Origin: RUG11198 sp036342255 | GTDB lineage: Bacteria; Bacillota_I; Bacilli_A; RF39; UBA660 | Length of the DNA: 64,000 nt | Reading direction: 5' to 3' | Assembly (NCBI GenBank): GCA_036342255.1 | Contig: JAZAUS010000011.1 | Coordinates: 1-64,000 of the forward strand | Program-made: the position numbers and the translations under genes | In this document: one piece after another, positions 52,649 to 59,913 of the stretch | Position numbering within the stretch: the stretch's first letter is position 1 | Layout of the letters: every line of letters begins with the position of its first letter | Notes under the pieces: model-generated | The model's input: only the letters and a program-made list of their open reading frames with translations | Database searches by the model: none | What the model was told of the DNA's origin: nothing

Positions 52649-53239
52649 ATGAAAAAAATAGTTTATGTTACAGGTAATTGGGCTAAACTTGCTAGTGCTA
52701 AACAGGCATTGGAGCCATTAGGATATGTAGTTGAAAATGTTAAGATGGAAACACCTGAAATTCAAGCTGATGATGTATCTGAAGTTGCTAAATATTCGGC
52801 TAAATGGGCAGCTTTAGAATTAAATGTACCTGTATTAAAAAATGATTCAGGTCTTTTTGTTAATGCTTTAAATGGATTTCCAGGTGTTTATACTCATTAT
52901 GTAGATGATACATTAGGAGTAGATGGGTTATTAAAGTTAATGAAAGGCATTAAGGATCGTACAGCTTATTTTAAGGAATCTATTGCGTATTGTGAACCTG
53001 GTGAGGAACCAATTGTTTTTGAAGGTATAACTAAAGGCAAGATAGATGTTAAGAAATCTGGTAAATATGGTTGGAGTTGGGATTTTGTATTTATTCCTGA
53101 GGGTGAAGATAAGACTTTAGGTTGTTTTCCTGATGAAGAAAGATGGAATTTTTGGAGTTTGGATGCTTATAGAGATTTAGCTAAATATTTGGATGTTAAG
53201 ATAAAGAAAAAAGAAAAAGATAAGAATGTGAGTGAATAG
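52649..53239 (+). CDS. rdgB: Non-canonical purine NTP pyrophosphatase (RdgB/HAM1)
   Basis: VYVTGNWAKLASAKQAL (TGN...K), KNDSGLFVNALNGFPGVY and WSWDFVFIPEG match the RdgB/HAM1 motifs for Mg and inosine-type NTP binding. It hydrolyses ITP, dITP and XTP to monophosphates. Length 196 aa is normal. A Lys-rich tail overlaps the SD of the next gene. Confidence 0.92.
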   Translation: MKKIVYVTGNWAKLASAKQALEPLGYVVENVKMETPEIQADDVSEVAKYSAKWAALELNVPVLKNDSGLFVNALNGFPGVYTHYVDDTLGVDGLLKLMKGIKDRTAYFKESIAYCEPGEEPIVFEGITKGKIDVKKSGKYGWSWDFVFIPEGEDKTLGCFPDEERWNFWSLDAYRDLAKYLDVKIKKKEKDKNVSE

Positions 53240-53240
53240 A

Positions 53241-54356
53241 ATGATAGTAAAGAATAATTATAATGAATGTTTAACTAATTTGGCTTGTTCAATTAGAAAG
53301 TATTTTGAATTAGATTATAAGCATAATACATTGGATTATATAGATAAAATATTAGAGGAGTATAAGCCTAAAAATGTGGTTACTATTTTATGTGATGGTA
53401 TGGGGTCTAATATTATGGATAGGATGCTTAATAAAGATTCTTTTTTGATAAAGCATAGAGAAAAGATAATTACTACTGTATTTCCAGCTACTACCGTAGC
53501 AGCGACTACTTCTATTATGACGGGATTAAATCCTTATGAAACAGGAATGTTGGGTTGGGAAATGTATTATAAAGATTTAGATAAAATAATAACGGTTTTT
53601 TTAAATTCTTTAAAAGAAGATCTTGAACATAAGCCATTAGAAGAAGCTATAGATTATAATAAAAAGCATATGATAAGAAAAACAATTATGGATGATATAA
53701 ATGAGATGGGTAAAGATAAGGGGTATGGATTATTTCCTTTTGGAGAAGATGCTTATACTGATATTGATGATATGTTTAAGAGAATTGAAGATTTGTGTAG
53801 TAAGGATGGTAAAAAATATATTTATGCATATGATGAAAATCCTGATCATACTATGCATGAAATTGGTTGTGATAAAGAAGAAATTAAAGATATTATAGTA
53901 GATTTAAATAATAGAATAGAAGAATTGAGTAATAAACTAGAGGATACAGTTATATTTGTAGTTGCGGATCATGGTCATATAAATATAGATAATATATTAA
54001 TTAAGGATTATCCTGACATAGAGGAGTGTTTGCTTAGAAATATTTCATTAGAGCCTAGAGCTGTTAATTTTTTTATAAAGCCAGATAAAAAAGATACTTT
54101 TGTTAATTTGTTTAATAAATATTTTTCTAATGATTTTGATTTATATCCAATGGAAGAGGTAATAGATTTTAAATTATTTGGTGATGGAGATGAGAATGAG
54201 ATATTTAGAGATGCTTTAGGTGATTATTTGGCTATTGCTAAGGGTAATAAGGCAATAATACATATTGGAGGTGTTGAGTTTAAATCACATCATGCTGGTT
54301 ATACTGATGATGAAATATTAGTTCCTTTAATTGTGATAAAAACAAATAAGTATTAA
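53241..54356 (+). CDS. Type I phosphodiesterase/nucleotide pyrophosphatase family protein, 371 aa
   Basis: Alkaline-phosphatase-fold: the metal and nucleophile region ILCDGMGSNIMDRM and FPATTVAATTSIMTG (nucleophile Thr), then VADHGHI and HHAGYTDDEI with the remaining metal ligands. Such enzymes hydrolyse phosphodiesters or nucleotides. There is no signal peptide. GAGTGA and the start at 53241 follow rdgB by 1 nt; co-expression with a nucleotide-pool cleaner fits. Confidence 0.85.
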   Translation: MIVKNNYNECLTNLACSIRKYFELDYKHNTLDYIDKILEEYKPKNVVTILCDGMGSNIMDRMLNKDSFLIKHREKIITTVFPATTVAATTSIMTGLNPYETGMLGWEMYYKDLDKIITVFLNSLKEDLEHKPLEEAIDYNKKHMIRKTIMDDINEMGKDKGYGLFPFGEDAYTDIDDMFKRIEDLCSKDGKKYIYAYDENPDHTMHEIGCDKEEIKDIIVDLNNRIEELSNKLEDTVIFVVADHGHINIDNILIKDYPDIEECLLRNISLEPRAVNFFIKPDKKDTFVNLFNKYFSNDFDLYPMEEVIDFKLFGDGDENEIFRDALGDYLAIAKGNKAIIHIGGVEFKSHHAGYTDDEILVPLIVIKTNKY

Positions 54357-54364
54357 TTATATAA

Positions 54365-54399
54365 AAAAATATTTACAAATATTTTTAACATGTTATAAT
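54365..54399 (+). terminator. AT-only hairpin with extended -10
   Basis: AAAAATATT pairs with AATATTTTT (54365-54386), a weak terminator; TG-T-TATAAT (54391-54399) follows. Confidence 0.65.
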
Positions 54400-54423
54400 T
54401 GTCATGCATTAGGAGTGAATAAT

Positions 54424-55302
54424 ATGAAAAAAATTAATGAATTGTTTAATTGGGATTTTAAAGATTTATGTAAAGCTTTATTTGGATCTTTATTATTTTG
54501 TATAGGTATAAACTTTTTTATAGTACCTAATAATTTATATACTGGTGGGATATTAGGATTAGCTCAATTAATTAGAAGTATAACAATTGAAGTATTTAAT
54601 ATTAAAAAAACATTTGATTTTAGTGGAATAATCTATTATATAATTAATATTCCATTATTCGTAATAGCTTATAGAAAAGTAGGAAAAAATTTCTTTTATA
54701 GAACTTTATTTGCTGTTACTATACAAACTATTATGTTATCAGTTTTACCCAATAAACAAATAGTAGATGATGTATTAGCTAACTGTGTAGTTGGAGGTAT
54801 TTTGGCAGGAGCAGGAATTGGAATGCTGTTATCTAGTGGAGCTTCTACTGGTGGTACAGATATAGTTGGTTTAGCTTTAGCAAAGAAGGATAATCATTAT
54901 TCAGTTGGTAAAATAGGACTAGTCATTAACTTTTTTATTTATGGTGTAGCAGGTATTAAATATGGGTTAGAAATAATGATATATTCCATAATATATTCTG
55001 CAGTAGAAAACTTAATGATAGATAAAATGCATGAACAAAATATTTGTTCAACAGCTTTTATCTTTTGTAAAGAAAATCCTAAACAAATTAATGAATTTAT
55101 TAAAAAAGATCTTAATAGAGATTTTACTTATTGGTATGCTAAGGGTGGATATGATGATTCTAGGACTTATATAATTTATACAGCTTTAACAAAATATGAA
55201 TTAATAAAATTAGAAAGAAATATGAAGAAATTTAATATACAGACTTTTATGATTAAGAGTGAAGGTATAGGTATAAGGGGAGAGTTTGAAAAAAAGTTTT
55301 AA
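54424..55302 (+). CDS. YitT-family membrane protein (DUF2179), 292 aa
   Basis: GINFFIVPNNLYTGGILGLAQ, SGASTGGTDIVGLALAKK and the C-terminal soluble domain (FIFCKENPKQINEFI...DRDFTYW-type NRDFTYWYAKGGY) are diagnostic of YitT proteins: about five membrane helices plus a cytoplasmic DUF2179 domain. The function is unknown. AGGAGTGA sets ATG 54424. Confidence 0.9.
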   Translation: MKKINELFNWDFKDLCKALFGSLLFCIGINFFIVPNNLYTGGILGLAQLIRSITIEVFNIKKTFDFSGIIYYIINIPLFVIAYRKVGKNFFYRTLFAVTIQTIMLSVLPNKQIVDDVLANCVVGGILAGAGIGMLLSSGASTGGTDIVGLALAKKDNHYSVGKIGLVINFFIYGVAGIKYGLEIMIYSIIYSAVENLMIDKMHEQNICSTAFIFCKENPKQINEFIKKDLNRDFTYWYAKGGYDDSRTYIIYTALTKYELIKLERNMKKFNIQTFMIKSEGIGIRGEFEKKF

Positions 55303-55372
55303 TATATAATAAAAAAAGTATTTGATTATGGATGATAACTGTGTTAGAATATAATTGGGAGGAATTTAGATT

Positions 55373-55948
55373 ATGTATTGTAGTAAGTGTGGTAGTAAAG
55401 TAGAGGGGAAGTTTTGTGGAAATTGTGGAGCTGCTGTTGAAGGAATTAACGATAATCAAGTAACAGAAAATGTTGCTAATAATGGAAATACTAATACTCA
55501 ACCAGAAACTAATCAATCTATTATTCAATCAATATCCAATGAAACTGCAAGTATTGAAGAAGCTACTATGAATGAATATCAAAAAGGTAAGTTAAGAGAT
55601 GCTAAAGAGCATAACAATTATAGATTAGTCACAGGTATTATTATGAGTATATTAGGAGCTTTAATACTATTATATAGTTTTTCTGGTGGTTTGGATGATA
55701 GACTGAATATTGTTAATCAAAATAAATATTTGGTTTTTGTAATTCCTGGTTTGGGTATTTTAGCTGGAGGTATACTTAGTATTATAAGTAGAAGAAAAGA
55801 TAGAATATTGTTATTAGCATCTGGTATTTCTTATATTATTGGTGCTGTTGTTAATATGCTTGGAATTGGTAATGTATCACTTCTTTGTTTGTTAGCTGTT
55901 GTTTTTGGTATAATTAATTGTGTATTTTATTTTACTATAGAGAAATAG
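55373..55948 (+). CDS. Zinc-ribbon membrane protein, 191 aa
   Basis: The N-terminus MYCSKCGSKVEGKFCGNCGA is a zinc ribbon (two CxxC). An Asn/Gln/Thr-rich linker follows (40-65), then four hydrophobic helices between about 88 and 190. Such zinc_ribbon_2 proteins are common in Firmicutes and of unknown role. Confidence 0.8.
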   Translation: MYCSKCGSKVEGKFCGNCGAAVEGINDNQVTENVANNGNTNTQPETNQSIIQSISNETASIEEATMNEYQKGKLRDAKEHNNYRLVTGIIMSILGALILLYSFSGGLDDRLNIVNQNKYLVFVIPGLGILAGGILSIISRRKDRILLLASGISYIIGAVVNMLGIGNVSLLCLLAVVFGIINCVFYFTIEK

Positions 55949-55964
55949 TAGTTATGTATATATG

Positions 55965-56008
55965 GCAAACATTAAATGTTTGCTTTTTTTTGTTATTTAT
56001 GTTATATT
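55965..56008 (+). terminator. Terminator fused to extended -10
   Basis: GCAAACAT (55965-55972) pairs with ATGTTTGC (55976-55983), T8, then TG-T-TATATT (56000-56008). Confidence 0.8.
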
Positions 56009-56036
56009 AATAGTGCTTTTGAAAGGGAGGATTATT

Positions 56037-56117
56037 ATGTTAAAGCAATTAGTTACGATTAATTATATGATTTATAATAAGTCAATTTATAGTATTGATT
56101 GTTTTAGCATTGTTTAA
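56037..56117 (+). CDS. Candidate small ORF, 26 aa
   Basis: ATG is behind a strong GGGAGG (7-nt spacing), downstream of its own extended -10 and upstream of its own terminator, so a short transcript of about 160 nt is predicted. The peptide is MLKQLVTINYMIYNKSIYSI followed by DCFSIV. The DNA at both ends resembles the lysS leader (TTGAAAGG before the ATG; TTGATTGTTTTAGCAT near the end), but the shared 3' part is in another frame. It may be a decayed or different leader peptide. Confidence 0.45.
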   Translation: MLKQLVTINYMIYNKSIYSIDCFSIV

Positions 56118-56139
56118 TTATAATATATTTAATATAATT

Positions 56140-56172
56140 AAAAGTCTATTACAATTAATAATAGACTTTTTA
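56140..56172 (+). terminator. Terminator of the short transcript
   Basis: AAAAGTCTATTA (56140-56151) pairs with TAATAGACTTTT (56159-56170), 12 bp, ending in T. It isolates the small ORF from the thrS T-box. Confidence 0.85.
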
Positions 56173-56192
56173 TTTGTGTATTTTAAAATTAG

Positions 56193-56201
56193 TGTTATAA
56201 T
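56193..56201 (+). promoter_or_regulatory. Extended -10 promoter of the thrS T-box
   Basis: TG-T-TATAAT, placing transcription start near 56208. Confidence 0.75.
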
Positions 56202-56207
56202 AATATT

Positions 56208-56407
56208 ATAAATACTATGATATGGGATATGATTGTTAAAATATGTTTTATAGAGAGTTATCGGTTGGTGTAAGATAGTAAATATGTTTAATAGTTACTC
56301 CCCATTAGTAGCTTAGGAAACTATTGGCCCGTTAGTAGCGGTTATATAAATTAAGATAAATAAAGGATGGTACCGTCTATTAGACTCCTTGGTAGCCATC
56401 TTTTTTT
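56208..56407 (+). ncRNA. T-box riboswitch, Thr-specific
   Basis: ATGGG (near 56222) pairs with CCCAT (56301-56305) at the stem I base. ACT (56297-56299) is one base before the closing strand, the specifier position, and codes threonine. The T-box bulge AGGATGGTACCGTC (56364-56377) is a variant of the consensus and also forms the terminator with GGTAGCCATC plus T7. It is compact (about 200 nt). It should raise thrS expression when tRNA-Thr is uncharged. Confidence 0.85.
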
Positions 56408-56419
56408 GTTTAGAAGGAG

Positions 56420-56461
56420 ATGATTAATATAGAAACGACGAGTGATACGATTTGCTCCTAA
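56420..56461 (+). other. Thr-containing micro-ORF between T-box and thrS
   Basis: ATG 56420 opens 13 codons, MINIETTSDTICS, with three ACG threonine codons, rare in this genome. AAGGAG touches the ATG, so initiation there is doubtful; an ATA at 56429 sits at the better spacing. AGGAG and the downstream CTCCT (56455-56459) could pair and hide this SD. Translation is unproven. Confidence 0.3.
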
Positions 56462-56493
56462 TCAAAAGCATATAATAGAAAGAAGGTATATTT

Positions 56494-58029
56494 ATGAATA
56501 AGATATGTGTAGAATTACTTAAGACAGTTATTAATAATAAATATCATAATATAAAATTAGATGATATTTATTATGATGATAATGAGTTTTATTATGAGTT
56601 TAAAGCTGATGAACAAATAAGTGAAAATGATTTTGAAGAATTAGAAAAAGAAATAAAAAAATTAAATAATAATGTTTTTGTTAAATTGTTAAGAATTAGT
56701 GGAGTTTATTATAAGGGGGATGCTAGTAAGGAAATGATTACTAAAATTGTTGGTAAAGGTTTTTCTAGTAAAGAAGAGATTGAAGAATATAATAAGTTTT
56801 TGTTAGAAGCTGCGATGAGAGATCATAGAAAAATAGGTCAAGATTTAGATTTGTTTTGTTTTTCTGATTATGTTGGAGCTGGGCTACCTTTATATACTCC
56901 AAGGGGTACTATTGTAAAGGATGAATTACAAAAAGAAATTGAAAAAGTATGTAGAAAATATGGATTTGAAAAAGTTAGTTGCCCATCACTTGCTAATATT
57001 TCTTTATTTGAAACTAGTGGCCATGCTGCTAAATTTAATGATGAATTATTTAGAGTTGAGTCTCCTAAAGGGCATGAATTTGTACTTAAACCTGTACAAT
57101 GTCCTCATCATACACAAATATATGCTTCAAGACTTCGTAGCTATAAAGATTTACCAATTAGATATATGGAATCTGATAAACAATATAGGGCAGAATTGCA
57201 AGGAGCTGTTGGTAATAGTTTATCTAGAGTATATGCTATAACTGTTGAAGATGGTCATTCTTTTTGTAGACGTGATCAGGTAAAACAAGAAGTTATTAAT
57301 ATGTGTAATCTTATTAAAGATTTTTATTCTAGAATGGGATTATGGGATAATAATTGGGTTTCTTTATCTGTGAGAGATTATGATCATCCTGAAAAATATA
57401 TAGGAAAGAAAGAAGATTGGGATATTTGTGAAGAGATTCTTCAAGAAGTATCTGATGAGTTAGGATTAAATGCTAAAAGATGTGAAGGAGAAGCTGCTTT
57501 ATATGGACCTAAATTAGATTTTATGTTTAAAGATGCTTTAGGTAGAGAAATTCAAATTCCTACTGTACAGTTGGATTTTGCTACTCCTAAAAGGTTTGAT
57601 TTGTTTTATATAGATGAGAACGGGGAGAAGCAAAATCCTGTAATGGTTCATAGGGCTGTACTTGGATCTTATGAAAGATTTTTAGTATTATTACTTGAAC
57701 AATTTAAAGGGGTACTTCCTATATGGTTATCTCCAGTACAAGTAAATATAGTTCCGATTAATATGAAATATCATGATGATTATTGTAATAAGATTAAAAA
57801 TATACTATTAGATGAAGATATTAGAGTTAATTATGATGATAGTGATGATAGATTTAATAAAAAGATTATGAATAGTAGTAAGATGAAAAATCCTTATACA
57901 TTAATTATTGGAGATAAAGAAAGAGATAATGATATTGTTAGTTATAAGAAATATGGTAAAGAAGAGACAAATCAAATGGAAATAGATGAATTTGTTAAGT
58001 TTATTAAAGAAGAGATAAAGAAAAGATAG
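56494..58029 (+). CDS. thrS: Threonyl-tRNA synthetase lacking TGS and editing domains
   Basis: 511 aa, versus about 640 for full-length bacterial enzymes. The catalytic core is complete from RDHRKIGQDLDLF on: zinc ligands Cys203 (QCPHH), His255 (EDGHSF) and His386 (MVHRAVLGSYERF), then a normal anticodon domain. Residues 1-110 are only a short remnant that ends in the usual linker before RDHRK; the N-terminal TGS domain and the N2 editing site (HxxxH) are absent. Loss of editing would allow Ser-tRNA-Thr unless another factor clears it. T-box regulated. Confidence 0.95.
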   Translation: MNKICVELLKTVINNKYHNIKLDDIYYDDNEFYYEFKADEQISENDFEELEKEIKKLNNNVFVKLLRISGVYYKGDASKEMITKIVGKGFSSKEEIEEYNKFLLEAAMRDHRKIGQDLDLFCFSDYVGAGLPLYTPRGTIVKDELQKEIEKVCRKYGFEKVSCPSLANISLFETSGHAAKFNDELFRVESPKGHEFVLKPVQCPHHTQIYASRLRSYKDLPIRYMESDKQYRAELQGAVGNSLSRVYAITVEDGHSFCRRDQVKQEVINMCNLIKDFYSRMGLWDNNWVSLSVRDYDHPEKYIGKKEDWDICEEILQEVSDELGLNAKRCEGEAALYGPKLDFMFKDALGREIQIPTVQLDFATPKRFDLFYIDENGEKQNPVMVHRAVLGSYERFLVLLLEQFKGVLPIWLSPVQVNIVPINMKYHDDYCNKIKNILLDEDIRVNYDDSDDRFNKKIMNSSKMKNPYTLIIGDKERDNDIVSYKKYGKEETNQMEIDEFVKFIKEEIKKR

Positions 58030-58039
58030 TAAGTTTAGT

Positions 58040-58068
58040 TTGACAAATATATATTAATAATATATAAT
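58040..58068 (+). promoter_or_regulatory. Consensus sigma-A promoter of lysS
   Basis: TTGACA (58040-58045), 17 bp, TATAAT (58063-58068): both hexamers perfect. Confidence 0.9.
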
Positions 58069-58090
58069 TTTAGTTGAAAGGAAGAGTATT

Positions 58091-58165
58091 ATGCTAAATA
58101 ATCAAATAAAGAAATCTATAAAAAAGAATAAGAAATCAATATCTTTATTGGTTGTTTTAGCATAG
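58091..58165 (+). CDS. lysS leader peptide, 24 aa, Lys-rich
   Basis: ATG follows GAAAGGAAGAG at good spacing just downstream of the consensus promoter. The product is MLNNQIKKSIKKNKKSISLL then VVLA. Six of codons 7-15 are Lys (AAG AAA .. AAA AAG .. AAG AAA). It is the likely sensor peptide of the attenuator that follows. Confidence 0.75.
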   Translation: MLNNQIKKSIKKNKKSISLLVVLA

Positions 58166-58240
58166 CTTTGTTATAGGTTTAGATGAATATTTAAATTAAA
58201 AAGTAGCTTAAACAACATTGTGTTTAAGCTACTTTTTTAT
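58151..58240 (+). promoter_or_regulatory. Ribosome-mediated attenuator of lysS
   Basis: The terminator is a perfect 14-bp hairpin, AAGTAGCTTAAACA (58201-58214)/TGTTTAAGCTACTT (58221-58234), plus T-run, immediately before lysS. GTTGTTTTAGC (58151-58161), at the last leader codons, can pair with GCTTAAACAAC (58206-58216) in 10 of 11 positions, destroying the terminator. A ribosome stalled on the Lys codons would leave this strand free (antitermination); one reaching the stop would cover it (termination). Confidence 0.75.
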
Positions 58241-58256
58241 GAAAGGGATGATTAAT

Positions 58257-59810
58257 ATGAATTGGGCTAAAGAAGTGGCTCTTAGAATAGTAGAAGAAAG
58301 ACCAAATGAAGAAGTATATACTGTTGCTAGTGGAGTAAGTCCTAGTGGATTTGTACATATAGGTAATTTTAGAGAGATTGCTACACCTTATTTAGTGGCT
58401 AAGGAATTAAAAAAATTAGGTAAGAAAGTTAGATATATATTATCTTTTGATGAGTTTGATAGATTTAGAAAAGTACCTGGTAATATTGATTCTAGTTATG
58501 AGAAATATATAGGAATGCCATATACTGATATACCTAGTCCTTTTTCTAAAGATGAATCTTATGCTACATATATGGAAAATAGATTTTTAGATGAATTAAA
58601 GAAAATGGATGTTGAGGTAGAATGTATTTATCAAACTAAAGAGTACAAATCTGGTAGATATAGTAAATATATTAAGATTGCTATGGATAATAGGGATAAG
58701 ATATTTGATATTATTGATGATTTTAGGACTCAGGATGCTACTGATGAAGAAAGAGAAAACTATTATCCTATAAGTATATATTGTTCTAAATGTAAAAAAG
58801 ATTTGACAAAGATTACTAAGTATAATTCTAAAACTGGTAAGGTTACATATACTTGTGAATGTGGACATGAAGATACTATTGATATAGAGAAAGCTGATAA
58901 TATTAAGTTGCAATGGAAAGTAGATTGGCCTATGAGATGGATGATAGAGAATGTTACTTTTGAAACGGGTGGTGTTGATCATTCTGCTGCTAATGGTAGT
59001 AAGGCTGTATCTGAAAGAGTGGCTAAGGAAATATATAATTATGAACCACCTGTTTATATTCCATATAATTTTATTGGTATAAAAGGTGGGGGAGCTAAGA
59101 TGTCGTCTTCTACTGGTAATATTTTGACTATTACCGATTTGTTAAGGGTATATGATAAAAATATTATTTGGTGGTTTTATGCTAGATTTGATAATATGCA
59201 TGCTTTTGATATTGCTCTTGATAATGATGTTATAAGATATTATAGCGAATTTGATAGATGGGTTAAAGCATATTTTTCTGATAAGATAGATGATAAGAAT
59301 AGGAGTATATTAGATTTAACTGGGGTTAAAGATAATTATTTAAAATATCCTAATTTTAGTTATTTGGCTACTTTTTTACCTATTGTTAATTTTGATATTG
59401 ATTTACTAAAAGAATTATTAGTAAAAGAAGATATAGATGTAGAGACAGAAGAATTCTCTGAAAGATTAGAATTAGCTAGAAATTGGGTTAATGAATATGG
59501 AACTGATTATCAGGTTAATTTACTTGAGCAAAGAAATGATGCATTTTATGATGAATTAAATGATATGGAAAAAGAGTGGTTAGAAAAAACTAAAGAGTTA
59601 ATTGATAAAGAATATGAGACTACTTATGATTTGCAAACAGCTTTATATGATGTTGTTAAAGATGGCGTTTTAGCTGATAAAGAATTAAAGCAAACCCAAA
59701 AAAGATATTTTAATATTTTATATAATATGTTATTGGGGAAAGATCAAGGACCTAAATTGGGATTATTCTTGATGGCTATTGATAAGGATAGATTAAAAGA
59801 ATTATTGTAG
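58257..59810 (+). CDS. lysS: Class I lysyl-tRNA synthetase
   Basis: 517 aa from ATG 58257 (AAAGGGATGAT SD). The class I signatures are HIGN (34-37) and KMSSSTGN (from Lys281). A zinc-knuckle-like CSKCKK...CECGHE lies near 180-205. RLEELTQ... is replaced by the alpha-helical anticodon domain typical of this class. It charges tRNA-Lys. Class I LysRS is common in archaea and spirochaetes and patchy in Firmicutes. I see no class II lysS in the window. Regulation is by the upstream attenuator. Confidence 0.95.
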   Translation: MNWAKEVALRIVEERPNEEVYTVASGVSPSGFVHIGNFREIATPYLVAKELKKLGKKVRYILSFDEFDRFRKVPGNIDSSYEKYIGMPYTDIPSPFSKDESYATYMENRFLDELKKMDVEVECIYQTKEYKSGRYSKYIKIAMDNRDKIFDIIDDFRTQDATDEERENYYPISIYCSKCKKDLTKITKYNSKTGKVTYTCECGHEDTIDIEKADNIKLQWKVDWPMRWMIENVTFETGGVDHSAANGSKAVSERVAKEIYNYEPPVYIPYNFIGIKGGGAKMSSSTGNILTITDLLRVYDKNIIWWFYARFDNMHAFDIALDNDVIRYYSEFDRWVKAYFSDKIDDKNRSILDLTGVKDNYLKYPNFSYLATFLPIVNFDIDLLKELLVKEDIDVETEEFSERLELARNWVNEYGTDYQVNLLEQRNDAFYDELNDMEKEWLEKTKELIDKEYETTYDLQTALYDVVKDGVLADKELKQTQKRYFNILYNMLLGKDQGPKLGLFLMAIDKDRLKELL

Positions 59811-59827
59811 GGTTATATTAATATATT

Positions 59828-59866
59828 AGGAACTAATTATTATTAGTTCCTTTGTTGTTTTTTTAG
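59828..59866 (+). terminator. Intrinsic terminator after lysS
   Basis: AGGAACTAAT (59828-59837) pairs with ATTAGTTCCT (59842-59851), followed by a T-rich run. Confidence 0.85.
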
Positions 59867-59913
59867 TTATTTTATGTTAATATATGGTTAAAATTAATGT
59901 TGTGGTGATAATT

